A stretch of DNA of 64,000 nucleotides from Saccharothrix tamanrassetensis (GTDB lineage: Bacteria > Actinomycetota > Actinomycetes > Mycobacteriales > Pseudonocardiaceae), in the NCBI RefSeq assembly GCF_014203665.1, contig NZ_JACHJN010000011.1, positions 186,001 through 250,000 on the forward strand, read 5' to 3'. Position numbers and translations under genes: made by a program. The notes below the pieces were generated by a model. That model was given only the letters and a program-made list of their open reading frames with translations, had not been told where the DNA came from and searched no databases. The first letter of the stretch is position 1; each line of letters begins with the position of its first letter. This document shows positions 8,809-17,934 of this stretch, one piece after another.

Positions 8809-10268
8809 GACTCCTGCACGACCTCGTTCGGGACAGCGCGCGGAGGTCCGGCTCCTCGGTGGCCGTGACCGCCGCCGACGGCAGTCTCGGCTATGCGGAA
8901 CTCGACCGGGAAGCCGATCGCCTGGGACACCGACTGTCCTCCCTGGATGTGCGCGCGGGTGATCGGGTCGCCCTGTGGTTGCCCAAGTCCACGGTGTCCG
9001 TGGTGGCGATGCAGGCCGCGCTCCGGCTCGGAGCGGCCTATGTTCCCGTCGACCCGCTCAGTCCCGTCGACCGGGCCGTGCGGGTGATCCGCGATTGCGA
9101 ACCGAAGGTGGTGATCACCTCCGAGGACGGCGCGGAGGCGCTGGGCGACGCGTTCCCGACGTTGTGCGTGGAGTTGGGTGGCGAACCGGTGGAGCCGTTG
9201 CCGGAGGTTCGGCCCTCACCGGACGACCTGGCCTACATCCTCTACACCTCGGGATCCACCGGCACGCCGAAGGGTGTCCGCATCTCGCACCGCAACGCGC
9301 TGGCGTTCGTGGAGTGGGCGGCGCAGGAGCTGGAAGCCGAAGCTGCGGACCGGTTCGCCAACCACGCCCCGCTGCACTTCGACCTGTCGGTGCTCGACCT
9401 GTACGTGGCGTTCCTGGCCGGCGCGTCGGTGCACCTCGTTCCGCAGGAGACCGCCTACGCGCCCCGGCTGCTGGTGGAACTGCTTGCCGCACAGCGGATC
9501 TCGGTCTGGTACTCCGTTCCGTCGGTGCTCATCCTGATGGCCCGCGACGGTGACCTGCTCACCACCGACCTGCCGCACCTGCGCGCCGTGCTGTTCGCCG
9601 GGGAGCCCTACCCGGTCGACCACCTGCGCGCGCTGCGCGCCCACTTCCCGGGCGTCCGCCTGCTCAACCTCTTCGGGCCGACCGAGACCAACGTGTGCAC
9701 GTACTACGAGGTGGCCGACGTCCCGGGCCACTGGATCCACCCGGTGCCGATCGGCAGGGTGTGCTCGGGCAACCGGGCGTGGGTGGTCCGGGAAGACGGA
9801 AGCCCTGCCGCGCCAGGGGAAGAGGGCGAACTGGTGGTGGACGGGCCGACCGTGATGCTGGGCTACCACGGAGCCGAGCCGCACACCGGCCCGTACGCCA
9901 CCGGGGACCGGGTGGTCCTGCGCGAGGACGGCGACTTCCACTACCTGGGCCGCCGGGACGACATGGTGAAGATCCGGGGCAACCGGGTGGAACTGGGCGA
10001 CGTGGAAGCGGCTCTGCAATCGCACCCCGACGTGAGCGAGGTGGCCGCGGCGGTGACCGGGTCGGGCATCTCGGCCAGGCTCGTGGCCTACGTGGTGCTC
10101 GCCGAGGGCCGCCCGTTCACCCTCCTGGACGCGAAGCGGCACTGCGCGTCGCTGCTGCCCCGCCACATGCTCGTGGACCGCGTGCACCCGCTCCCCCGCC
10201 TGCCGCGCACCGCGAACGGCAAGGTGGACCGCCGGGCGTTGGCAGCGCTCAGCCCGGCAGTGCCCTGA
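8805..10268 (+). CDS. L-prolyl-AMP ligase (PltF/RedM/CloN4-like adenylation enzyme)
   Basis: A 487-residue free-standing adenylation enzyme predicted to activate L-proline and load it on the PCP. Core motifs in order are YILYTSGSTGTPKGV (A3, about residue 145), NHAPLHFDLSVLDLY (A4, with the substrate-pocket Asp), LFGPTETNVCTYYE (A5), ATGDRVVLREDGDFHYLGR (A7-A8) and a C-terminal LPRTANGKVDRRAL with the catalytic lysine. There are no condensation, carrier or thioesterase domains. The HFDLSVLDLY context is typical of the prolyl-ligase subgroup. It is coupled to the dehydrogenase by a GTGA overlap and ends the plus-strand operon. Confidence 0.92.
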   Translation: MRLLHDLVRDSARRSGSSVAVTAADGSLGYAELDREADRLGHRLSSLDVRAGDRVALWLPKSTVSVVAMQAALRLGAAYVPVDPLSPVDRAVRVIRDCEPKVVITSEDGAEALGDAFPTLCVELGGEPVEPLPEVRPSPDDLAYILYTSGSTGTPKGVRISHRNALAFVEWAAQELEAEAADRFANHAPLHFDLSVLDLYVAFLAGASVHLVPQETAYAPRLLVELLAAQRISVWYSVPSVLILMARDGDLLTTDLPHLRAVLFAGEPYPVDHLRALRAHFPGVRLLNLFGPTETNVCTYYEVADVPGHWIHPVPIGRVCSGNRAWVVREDGSPAAPGEEGELVVDGPTVMLGYHGAEPHTGPYATGDRVVLREDGDFHYLGRRDDMVKIRGNRVELGDVEAALQSHPDVSEVAAAVTGSGISARLVAYVVLAEGRPFTLLDAKRHCASLLPRHMLVDRVHPLPRLPRTANGKVDRRALAALSPAVP

Positions 10269-10626
10269 GCTCGGTGCGTGCGGGGCAGCGAGCGCTCCGC
10301 GATCCGCCCGGCCGCCCGCTGGGCCTGACCGTCGACGACCCCCGATCCGGCTTAGTCGAGGTCCGCTCGCATAAGCGCGAAACCGACCGTCGAGGTGACG
10401 GGCCGAATACCATGGAACTCATCAACTCGCTACCCGAAACACATCGTGGTGTCTAGTATCCCGACATGGGGTTGAGCGGCATACTTAAAACCGTATTTTT
10501 GCGGTTTCGGATGGCCAGGGCGACTAAGGCAACGCCAATTGGGGTACCCTTGGACCCGTTGGTAGGGTATGCTCCCCGGCCGCCGATAGGCGGCGGGCTA
10601 ATCCACTGTTCCACCTGGAGGCCCGA
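10269..10626 (+). promoter_or_regulatory. Leader region of the peptide/HExxH operon with an A/T-rich patch
   Basis: A 358-nt spacer with no supported gene. An unusually A/T-rich patch near 10480-10507 contains an inverted repeat (AAACCG at 10488-10493, CGGTTT at 10502-10507, loop TATTTTTG). TTGAGC at 10472 with TATTTT at 10494 (16-nt spacing) and TTGGGG at 10539 with TAGGGT at 10563 (18-nt spacing) are two possible promoters reading right. A GGAGG ribosome site at 10617-10621 precedes the peptide start. The DNA composition differs sharply from the flanking genes and suggests the boundary of a separately acquired block. Confidence 0.4.
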
Positions 10627-10800
10627 GTGACGGCGAGTCCGCCACCGTATGTGGGATCACGTCCGCTTGATCTCAGCTCCTTGACCCTGCGGGCGCTGGC
10701 GTCGGTCCAGTCCCCAGCCCTCGACGCCGCCCTGCGGCGGACCGTCGACAAGGTGCGTGAGCAGCGGCTGAGCGACCTCGTGCAAGGTCAGCGTGATTGA
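10627..10800 (+). CDS. Putative RiPP precursor with FxSxx-type leader (57 aa)
   Basis: A GTG start after GGAGG (5-nt spacing) gives a 57-residue peptide. The middle part, LDLSSLTLRALASVQSPALD followed by AALRRTVDKV, resembles the leader of FxSxx-COOH cyclophane precursors (LDLS..L.LAELR.L..P.L..ALRR.L). The end differs: it reads LSDLVQGQRD, with no FxSxx C-terminus and no aromatic residue, so a radical-SAM cyclophane is not expected. The last 8 nt overlap the start of the HExxH peptide-modification gene, so the two are translationally coupled. The core residues and product are unknown. Confidence 0.6.
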   Translation: MTASPPPYVGSRPLDLSSLTLRALASVQSPALDAALRRTVDKVREQRLSDLVQGQRD

Positions 10801-12568
10801 CCACGCGGTCGACGCCCCGCCACGGGGAGAGCTGGCCGGCTCGCCGCTCCCGATCGAGGTCTTCACCGAGATCTGCGCCGGCCCGGTCGCCCGGGAAGCG
10901 ATGGACACGCTGCTCCGGGCCGAGAACGCCGAGCGGAAGCAACTGCTGCTCGCATTCGTTCAGGAAATGCACCGCAATGGTCGCGGTGAAGTGCCCCTCG
11001 CCGACTTCGACCAGGCCTGGCAACTGCTGCTCCGGGTCGAGGACGAAGCCCCGGAGCTGGTCGCCGACGTCATCATGTTCCCGGCCGTCGGGCTGTGGCT
11101 GCGGCGCGCCGTGGAAAGGCTCTCCCACGACTTCGCGGACAATGCGGCAAATCGGGCGGAAATCGGCGTGGTGCACGCGGTCGCGGCCGCCGCGGCGGTC
11201 CGCGCGGGGCTGCCCTTCACCATCCGGGTGCCGGTCGCGCACGGGGTGGTCAGCCTGCCCACCGTCGGCCGGTTCGACCTGCCGGTGACCGACGCGGTCG
11301 ACTTCGTGCAGGTCGCCCGCACCGCCTCGGGGACGACGCTGAGCCTGGCCGGCAGCACGCTCGCCACGTGGGACGGCGACGCGTTCCGGGCGGCGCGGCG
11401 GCACCGCGCGGCGGCGGCCGGCGTGCGGCTGGACGTGGTGTTCGACGACGCCGACCCGCATCGCGCGTTCGCCGACGCCCCCACCGTCCCGGACCCGCTC
11501 ACCGACGCGGAGTTCGAGCGCTGGTGCCACCAGCTGGACGACGCGTGGTCGGTGCTCGTGGACTGGCACCCGGGCTACGCGTCCGAGCTGTCGGCCGGCC
11601 TGCTGAGCCTGGTGCCGCTCACCCGCGAGGGCAGGCTCGTCGGCGCGTCCTCCGCGGCGGCGTTCGGCGCGATCGCGCTGTCCGAGAAACCCTCGGCCGA
11701 CGACCTCGCCGACGCCCTGGTGCACGAGTTGCAGCACTCCAAGCTGAACGCCGTGCTCGAACTGGTGAGCCTGCACGAAGCCGACGAGCGGCGGCACTTC
11801 TACGCACCGTGGCGTGAGGACCCCCGCCCCCTCAACGGAGTGCTGCACGGCATCTACGCGTTCGCGAGCGTGGTCGAGTTCTGGCACGCCCGCCGCCGGC
11901 ACGTCCCGGAGCACCGGGCCGCGGAAGCCGACTTCGTCTTCGCGCTGCGGGCCCTCCAGGTCCGGTCGGCCATCGAGGACGTCGCCGGCACTGCGCGGCT
12001 CAACGAGTGGGGACGCCTGTTCCTGGCCACGGTGTCGCGCCGGCTCGCCGCCTGCGAGGTCGACCTGACACCGGCCCACCGCGCCGGGGCGGTGGCCGGG
12101 ATCGTGGCCGACCACCGGGCGTTCTGGCGGGTGCGGCACGTCGAGCCGGACGCGGCGGGCATCGCCGCGCTGGCCGACGCGTGGCTCGCCGAACGCCCGC
12201 CGCCGGGACTGCCGGTGCGCCGGGAGGTCGCACACCACCAGGCACCCGGCTGCTCGGACCGGGCGGCGCTGCTCAAGGCGCGCGCACTGGAACCGGGACG
12301 GGCACCGGACACGCCCGACGCGGACGCGGCGGACCTCGCCTACGTCATGGGCGACGTGGACCGGGCCGCCACCGCCTACCGCGAACGCCTGCACGCCGAC
12401 CCGGCGGACGACCAGGCGTGGGCGGGCCTCGCGCTGTCCCTGGATTCGGCCGTGCTGCGGCACGAACCCGAGGTGGTGCGCGCGCTGCACCACGAGGTGC
12501 TGGCGCGCACGGGGGTCCGTTCCGACCCGGTGCGGCTGTCCGGGTGGCTGGCGGAGGCCCGCTCCTGA
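10793..12568 (+). CDS. HExxH-motif peptide-modification enzyme (aKG-HExxH beta-hydroxylase-like)
   Basis: A 591-residue protein. The family motif HELQH is at residues 311-315 in ALVHELQHSKLNAVLEL and is followed by YAPWREDPRPLNGVLHG, the second conserved block of this family. Members accompany FxSxx-type peptides in actinomycetes, and some are assigned as 2-oxoglutarate/iron-dependent peptide beta-hydroxylases rather than proteases. Regions flanking the motif are helical and the C-terminal 100 residues look TPR-like (DVDRAATAYRERLHADPADD). The GTG start overlaps the precursor stop. No radical SAM gene is nearby. It ends 3 nt from the convergent vWA gene, so the two operons abut without a terminator. 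Confidence 0.8.
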   Translation: MIDHAVDAPPRGELAGSPLPIEVFTEICAGPVAREAMDTLLRAENAERKQLLLAFVQEMHRNGRGEVPLADFDQAWQLLLRVEDEAPELVADVIMFPAVGLWLRRAVERLSHDFADNAANRAEIGVVHAVAAAAAVRAGLPFTIRVPVAHGVVSLPTVGRFDLPVTDAVDFVQVARTASGTTLSLAGSTLATWDGDAFRAARRHRAAAAGVRLDVVFDDADPHRAFADAPTVPDPLTDAEFERWCHQLDDAWSVLVDWHPGYASELSAGLLSLVPLTREGRLVGASSAAAFGAIALSEKPSADDLADALVHELQHSKLNAVLELVSLHEADERRHFYAPWREDPRPLNGVLHGIYAFASVVEFWHARRRHVPEHRAAEADFVFALRALQVRSAIEDVAGTARLNEWGRLFLATVSRRLAACEVDLTPAHRAGAVAGIVADHRAFWRVRHVEPDAAGIAALADAWLAERPPPGLPVRREVAHHQAPGCSDRAALLKARALEPGRAPDTPDADAADLAYVMGDVDRAATAYRERLHADPADDQAWAGLALSLDSAVLRHEPEVVRALHHEVLARTGVRSDPVRLSGWLAEARS

Positions 12569-12571
12569 GGT

Positions 12572-15500
12572 TCAGAGCTGCATGGTGTCCATGTCGCAGT
12601 TCGCCCTGACCAGCTTGGTGGCCAGGACGGTCGTGGGGTGCTGCTCGCCGAGCACGCGGCGCAGCCCCTCGACCGTCCTGGCCTGCAAGGCCGCCGACTC
12701 CTCCGGCATCCCCAGGTTGCGCAGGTCGATCGCGAGGTTCAGCGCGACCGCCAGCGTGGACGGGTGGTCCCCGCCCAGCACCCGGGTCGACCGGGCGAGG
12801 GTGTCCTCGTCCATGTCCTTCGCCCGCGCGTGGTCGCCCAGCGCCGCCAGGTCGCTGGCCAGGTTCGTCGCGCTCACCAACCCGAACGGGTGGTTGCGGC
12901 CGAAGATCCGGTCGAGCGTGGCGGTCACCCCGGTGTTCAGCTCGGCGGCCCGCTCCAGCAGGCCGGCCAGCCGGTAGTCGACCGCCAGGTTGGTCGCCGC
13001 GATCAGGGTGTGCGGGTGCTCCTCCCCCTGGATCTCGGCGAACAGCAGGTGGCTGCGCTCGGCCATCTCCAGGGCTCCCGCGACGTCGTCCAGGTGCCGC
13101 AGGTCGACCGAGAGGGTCATCAGCGAGGTGACCGAGTCCAGGTGCCGTTCGCCGTACCGCCGGCGGTAGCGGGTGTAGCAGTCCTGCGCGAGTTCCCGGC
13201 CGCCTTCGTGGTCGCCCACCCGGCAGCGCGAGACGGCGAGGTTGCGGGTCGCGCCGATCGTGTACGGGTGGTTCTCGCCGAACAGCTCCCGCTGCCGCTT
13301 GAGCGTGGTCTCCTGGATGGTGCGGGCCGCCTCGTAGTTGCCCAGTTCGCGCAGGTCGGTCGCCAACGCGCTCTGCGAGCGGTGCGTCCAGAGGTGGTCC
13401 GAGCCGAGCACCGCGACCCGTCGCTCCAGGGTCTCCGCGTCCAGGGCGTGCGCCCGGTCGAACGCGCCGATCAACCGGTAGCAGCTGGCCAGGTTGTTGG
13501 CGTAGCGCAAGGTGTTCGGGTCGTCCTCGCCCAGCACCCGGCACGCCGTGCGGTACACGTCCTGCTGGATCTCCAGCTCCTCGGTGAACCTGCCCTGGAA
13601 GCGCCGGTCGGCGGCGATCACGTCGCGCATGCTGATGGCCTGCTCGTGGTCGTCGCCCACGGCGTTGCGCAGGGTCTCGTAGGTCCGGTCGTTGAGCAGG
13701 ATGGCCTCCTGCACGCGCCCCGACCGGCGCAGGCCGACCGCGTGCAGCCGGCGCATCTCCAGCGTTTCCAGGCTGTCCTCGCCCAGCGTGTTGCGCCAGA
13801 TCTCGACGCCGTGCTCGGACAGGTCGATCGCCCCGTCGTAGTCGCCGCTGGCCAGCAGGTACTTGACGAAGTTGGTCATCATGGCGCGGGCCCAGGTGTA
13901 CTCGCAGTCGATCGCCTCGGACGCGACCGCGTGCGGCAGGAGGTCGGCGTACCGCTTCCAGTTCGACGCCACGTCGGGCACCTGCGGGTCGCCGTTGACC
14001 AGGAGCACGTGCACCGCGTGCCGCATGTTCTCCCGGCCACGCTCGCTCAGCCGGTTCTTCACCGCCGCCTGCACCAGCCGGTGCAGCTGGATGGTGTTGC
14101 TGCGGTGGTCGATCTTGGCCAGGCTGTACTTCTTGATCTCCCGGATGGCGCGGTCGAGCTTGATGGGGACGTTGAGGGCTTCGGCGAGTTCGGCGGGGAC
14201 CGGGGCGTCGCGGACACCGCGGAACAGGCGCAGCGAGATGGGGTCGGGGCCGAAGAACGCGCAGATCTGGAGCAGTTGCAGGGCTGCCGGGTGGTCGCGG
14301 CCGAGCAGGTTGAGGGGGACGTTCCAGGCCGCCGCCACCGGCAGCTGGTCGTCGTCGGAGGTGCCCGCCTCGATCAGCTGGACGCGGTTGAGGTTGAGCA
14401 GCTCCAGGTACTCGCTGACCGGCATCCCGGTCTGCGCGCGCCAGGCCGCCGCCTGCTCGATCGCCAGCGGCAGGTCGCCCAGGGCCGCGGCCAGCGCGTC
14501 GGCTTCGTCGTCGTCCAGTTCGCCGCCCCGGCGGTGCAGCAGCTCGATGCTCTCCGCGCGGGTGAACAGGTCGACCTCGACGGCGTGGGCGTGGCCGCTC
14601 CAGTCGGCGTTGCGGGAGGTGACCACCACCTGGCCGGGGCCGGTCGGCAGGAAGCGGCGCAGGTCCTCGGGGCGTTCGGCGTTGTCGAAGACCATGATCC
14701 AGCGCGGGTACGGCTTGCCCTCGGCCAGCGCCTCCAGCACGGCGGGCACGGCCGCGTCCGCCGAACCCGCGGGCAGGTCCAGCTTGCGCGCCAGTTCGAC
14801 GAAACTCGTCTTGATCTGGGCCGAGTGCTCGGCGGGCACCCACCACACCAGCTGGTACTCCGACTCGTGCCGGTGCAGGTACTCGACCACCGTCTGGGAC
14901 TTGCCGACCCCACCCATGCCGTGCAGGGCCTCCGGCAGCACGGCGGTCGCGCCACCCTCGGCGAGTCTGCGGCGCAGCTGTTCGAGAAGCTCCTCCCGAC
15001 CGACGAAGTCCTTGTTGCGCAGCGGCACCCGACCCCACACAAGTGGTCGCTGGTCGGGTCCGCCCGGCTGCTCACGCCTGGTCATGTCGCCTCCTCCGGC
15101 GGTGGACACCCCGGCCGCGCCGCGCTGGCCCCCGGTGCCGGCAGCCACCTCGGAACGCAGCGCGGCCAGCCGCTTCGCTCTGGGCAGGTACGGGCCGGAC
15201 AGGGCGCGGAACACCGCTTCCTGCACCCGGACGTGGCGCAGGTCCTCTGGTGAGATCTCGGGAAGCGCGGTCTCCGGCTGGTCGAGCGCGGCGGCGAGGT
15301 TGCGCAGCACGGTGGCGCCCGGCGGGGCGTGGTCCGCGACCAGCCGGGCGACCCGGACGGTGTCCGCCCGGTGGGCCCCCGCGAGCAGTTCCTCGCGCAC
15401 CCCCACGTGGAAGTCGTAGAACACGTCCTGCGGGCCGTGGCCCTGGTCGCGCACCAGCAGCCCGCCGAGCAGCACCTCGGCCAGCACCGACAGGCCGGTC

Positions 15501-16876
15501 TTGGGCAGCAGCACGCGCTGCACGAGCTTCATGGTCGGCAGGTCCAGCGGCGCGGCGGCCAGCAGGCCGGCGAGCTGGAAGGCCGCCGCCGAGGCGACGG
15601 TGCGGAACCCGAGGACCTTCTCCCGCGCGGTGGGCGGCGCGTCCCCGGTGTCGTCGTCCGGCGCGACCTGCGGCGAGGCGCCCTCGAACGGGTGGACCAG
15701 GGCGGCGGTGGTCTCGATCCACTCCGCGCCGGGCGCGCTCAGCAGCCGGGCCCAGCCGGCGAACCAGGAGCCGGACAGTTCGAGCACCGGGATCGGGGTG
15801 GCGCCGCGGGCCGCGCTGTCCGGGAACGCGAACCCCGGTTCGGCGGGCGAGACGCGCAGGTGGGCGTTGGTCGCGCCGGGGGCGGGTGCGGACAGCCGGA
15901 CGCGCCGGGTGGCCAGGCCGCCCCAGTGCCACAGCCGCTGTTCGAGCACGTGCACCACGGCGACCGGCATCCTCTGCCCCCACTGGTGCAGCACGTGCTC
16001 GGCGGCTCCGGTGTACCAGGCCTCGCCGACGGCGTCGGTGAGCACCAGCACGAGCCGCCTGCCGGTCGGCTCGACCAGGCGGGTCCAGGCCATCGGCCGG
16101 GCCTCCGCGCTGTCCGCCGTCTCCGGGTGCAGCACCAGCTCCTCCGGTGTCCGCACGGAGAAGTCCGCGTGGTGGAGCCGGACGTCGCGGAACGCGCCCT
16201 GGCGGGTGAGCAGGTCGCGGAACTCGTGGGCGGTCTGCTGCCAGATCGCCATCGACCCGGCCCGGTCGACCACCAGCACCACCTCCAGCGGGTGCCACCA
16301 GGTCGGGCGGCACTCCGGCACCCACAGCCGGTCCTGCGCCGCGCGGACCGCCGTCGCCTCCTCGTCCAGCTCCTCGTCGCGGGGCGAGGGCGAGCCGCGC
16401 ATCAACGGGCGCAGCGCGCGGGCGATCCGCCGCCGGTCGGGCAGCGCGGGCACGGTCGGCCACGCCGAGGAGGCCCCGAGCGTCGGCCCGGCGCCGTCCG
16501 ACGCCCGGCCGCTGACCGCGCCCCCGGAGTCGATCGCCCACTCGCGCAGCCGGGACTCGGCCGGCGAACGCGCCCGCGCGCCGCGGTCCGGCCCGGGAAC
16601 GGGCGAGTCCTCCCGGGACGCACCGCCGCCCCGGCCCGCCGACGGGTCGCCCGCCGGGCCCGCCTCCCCCGGCCGCGCCCGGCGCCACGGCGAGTCGGCG
16701 GCCGACGGCAGGTCCTGCCCGCTGAGCACCATCGCGAGCCACATGGCGTCCCGCAGCTCCCGGACGGACAGCGCGTCGGTCGACAGGTCGGCCGAGGGGT
16801 CGGCCGACGGCCGCGCCGACTGGGCGACCGCCGCCCGCACGCCCGCCCAGTCCCGCACCCCTCGCCGCGGGTCCAT
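12572..16876 (-). CDS. vWA (SAV_2336-like) - NB-ARC - TPR fusion protein of a vWA-MoxR-VMAP system
   Basis: A 1434-residue multidomain protein. Residues about 1-190 are variable. A von Willebrand A-type domain follows (EVVLVVDRAGSMAIW near 195-210; its metal site reads DRAGS where DxSxS is usual), then SAV_2336-type helical sequence. The STAND NTPase begins near 620 with NKDFVGREELLEQL, has a P-loop in GMGGVGKSQT near 652 and WIMVFDNAE as Walker B. From about 960 to the end are repeated tetratricopeptide units with recurring LGEDHP-like turns. It likely works with the adjacent MoxR ATPase and VMAP adaptor as a regulated sensor/effector hub. The ATG shares one base with the MoxR stop. Confidence 0.88.
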   Translation of the reverse strand: MDPRRGVRDWAGVRAAVAQSARPSADPSADLSTDALSVRELRDAMWLAMVLSGQDLPSAADSPWRRARPGEAGPAGDPSAGRGGGASREDSPVPGPDRGARARSPAESRLREWAIDSGGAVSGRASDGAGPTLGASSAWPTVPALPDRRRIARALRPLMRGSPSPRDEELDEEATAVRAAQDRLWVPECRPTWWHPLEVVLVVDRAGSMAIWQQTAHEFRDLLTRQGAFRDVRLHHADFSVRTPEELVLHPETADSAEARPMAWTRLVEPTGRRLVLVLTDAVGEAWYTGAAEHVLHQWGQRMPVAVVHVLEQRLWHWGGLATRRVRLSAPAPGATNAHLRVSPAEPGFAFPDSAARGATPIPVLELSGSWFAGWARLLSAPGAEWIETTAALVHPFEGASPQVAPDDDTGDAPPTAREKVLGFRTVASAAAFQLAGLLAAAPLDLPTMKLVQRVLLPKTGLSVLAEVLLGGLLVRDQGHGPQDVFYDFHVGVREELLAGAHRADTVRVARLVADHAPPGATVLRNLAAALDQPETALPEISPEDLRHVRVQEAVFRALSGPYLPRAKRLAALRSEVAAGTGGQRGAAGVSTAGGGDMTRREQPGGPDQRPLVWGRVPLRNKDFVGREELLEQLRRRLAEGGATAVLPEALHGMGGVGKSQTVVEYLHRHESEYQLVWWVPAEHSAQIKTSFVELARKLDLPAGSADAAVPAVLEALAEGKPYPRWIMVFDNAERPEDLRRFLPTGPGQVVVTSRNADWSGHAHAVEVDLFTRAESIELLHRRGGELDDDEADALAAALGDLPLAIEQAAAWRAQTGMPVSEYLELLNLNRVQLIEAGTSDDDQLPVAAAWNVPLNLLGRDHPAALQLLQICAFFGPDPISLRLFRGVRDAPVPAELAEALNVPIKLDRAIREIKKYSLAKIDHRSNTIQLHRLVQAAVKNRLSERGRENMRHAVHVLLVNGDPQVPDVASNWKRYADLLPHAVASEAIDCEYTWARAMMTNFVKYLLASGDYDGAIDLSEHGVEIWRNTLGEDSLETLEMRRLHAVGLRRSGRVQEAILLNDRTYETLRNAVGDDHEQAISMRDVIAADRRFQGRFTEELEIQQDVYRTACRVLGEDDPNTLRYANNLASCYRLIGAFDRAHALDAETLERRVAVLGSDHLWTHRSQSALATDLRELGNYEAARTIQETTLKRQRELFGENHPYTIGATRNLAVSRCRVGDHEGGRELAQDCYTRYRRRYGERHLDSVTSLMTLSVDLRHLDDVAGALEMAERSHLLFAEIQGEEHPHTLIAATNLAVDYRLAGLLERAAELNTGVTATLDRIFGRNHPFGLVSATNLASDLAALGDHARAKDMDEDTLARSTRVLGGDHPSTLAVALNLAIDLRNLGMPEESAALQARTVEGLRRVLGEQHPTTVLATKLVRANCDMDTMQL

Positions 16877-17934
16877 CACGCCTCGGGGCTCAACGGGTGC
16901 CAGATCGCCTCCAGCAGCTCGTCCCGCCCCTGGTCGGGGTGGTACGAACCGGAGGTGGCCAGCTGCATGGCCAGGTGCACGGCGTTGAGCAGCTGGTCGG
17001 ACGCGAGGCCGCCGACCTGCCTGCTGTGCTCCAGGAAGCGCTCGATGAGGCCTTTCAGCTCGATCCCCTCGGGCGCCCCGAAGTGCGCCGCGACCATCTG
17101 GCCGAGCTGCTTGAAGTCCGGCGGCTCGACGTGCAGCCGCAGGCAGCGGCGCAGGAACGCGGGCGGGAACTCCCGCTCGCCGTTGCTGGTGATGATCACC
17201 ACCGGGAACTCGCGGCACCGGACGACGCCCTCGGTCACCGCCGCCGTGCACCCGTGGTCGGCGGTGCGGACCAGCACCTCCGGCCGGCTGCCGCTGATCC
17301 GGGCCAGCTCGGGGATGTCGTACTCGCCCTCCTCGAAGACGTTGAGCAGGTCGTTGGGCAGGTCGATGTCGCCCTTGTCCAGCTCGTCGATGAGCAGCAC
17401 GCGGGGCAGGTCGCACGGCAGCAGCGCGGTGCCCAGCGGGCCGAGGTGGATGTACTTGCCGATGTCGGTCTCGCCGCCGACGTCCCGGTCGCCCGCCGCG
17501 GTGGCCTGCACCCGGCCGATCGCGTCGTACTCGTAGAGGCCGTCGCGCAACCGGGTGCGGCTGGTCACCGGCCAGCGCAGCACCGGACCCAGCCCCAGCT
17601 CGCGGGCGATCACGTAGGACAGCGTGGACTTGCCCGCGCCGGGGTCGCCGGTGACCAGCAGGGGCCTGCGCAGGCTGATGGCGGCGTTCACCATCTCCAC
17701 CTCGCGCGGGTGCGGGATCCGTTGCGTGCCGGGCACGTTGCCGACGTGCCGGTCGGCCTCGCCGCCGTCGTCGGCCGGCCTGGGCGCGGTGCCCTTCCCG
17801 GTGAACCGCCGCCACGGCGGCGCGGGCGGCCACGGCCCGCCGGGCGCCGCCGACCGCTGCGCGGTACCCCGGTAGATGCCCCACCCGGGAACTCCCGGCC
17901 GGGTGTCCCGGTGGCCGCCCGTGTCGGTGCTCAT
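16876..17934 (-). CDS. MoxR-family AAA+ ATPase
   Basis: A 352-residue AAA+ protein. A disordered proline-rich segment covers residues 1-75. Walker A is GDPGAGKST near 96, Walker B LLIDELDKGDIDLPNDLLN near 180 and sensor 1 VVIITSNGEREFPPAFLRRC near 245. MoxR ATPases act as chaperone-like machines together with vWA proteins, and this gene sits directly between a VMAP-type adaptor and a vWA protein. The start ATG overlaps the VMAP stop by 4 nt (ATGA) and the stop shares one base with the vWA start, so all three products are likely made in fixed ratio. Confidence 0.92.
   Translation of the reverse strand: MSTDTGGHRDTRPGVPGWGIYRGTAQRSAAPGGPWPPAPPWRRFTGKGTAPRPADDGGEADRHVGNVPGTQRIPHPREVEMVNAAISLRRPLLVTGDPGAGKSTLSYVIARELGLGPVLRWPVTSRTRLRDGLYEYDAIGRVQATAAGDRDVGGETDIGKYIHLGPLGTALLPCDLPRVLLIDELDKGDIDLPNDLLNVFEEGEYDIPELARISGSRPEVLVRTADHGCTAAVTEGVVRCREFPVVIITSNGEREFPPAFLRRCLRLHVEPPDFKQLGQMVAAHFGAPEGIELKGLIERFLEHSRQVGGLASDQLLNAVHLAMQLATSGSYHPDQGRDELLEAIWHPLSPEA

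Noticed and set aside
8805..10268. Adenylation enzyme as part of an NRPS
   Set aside because: No condensation or carrier domains are attached, and motifs and neighbours (PltE-, PltL-like) fit the free-standing prolyl ligase.
10488..10507. AAACCG/CGGTTT hairpin as a terminator of the ligase operon
   Set aside because: Only a 6-bp stem and about 220 nt downstream of the stop; the A/T-rich setting fits a promoter or leader better, though a weak terminator cannot be excluded.
12345..15038. 897-codon minus-strand frame inside the vWA-NB-ARC-TPR gene
   Set aside because: Product is Arg/Pro/Gly-rich with no domain; the overlapping frame has clear P-loop and TPR motifs.
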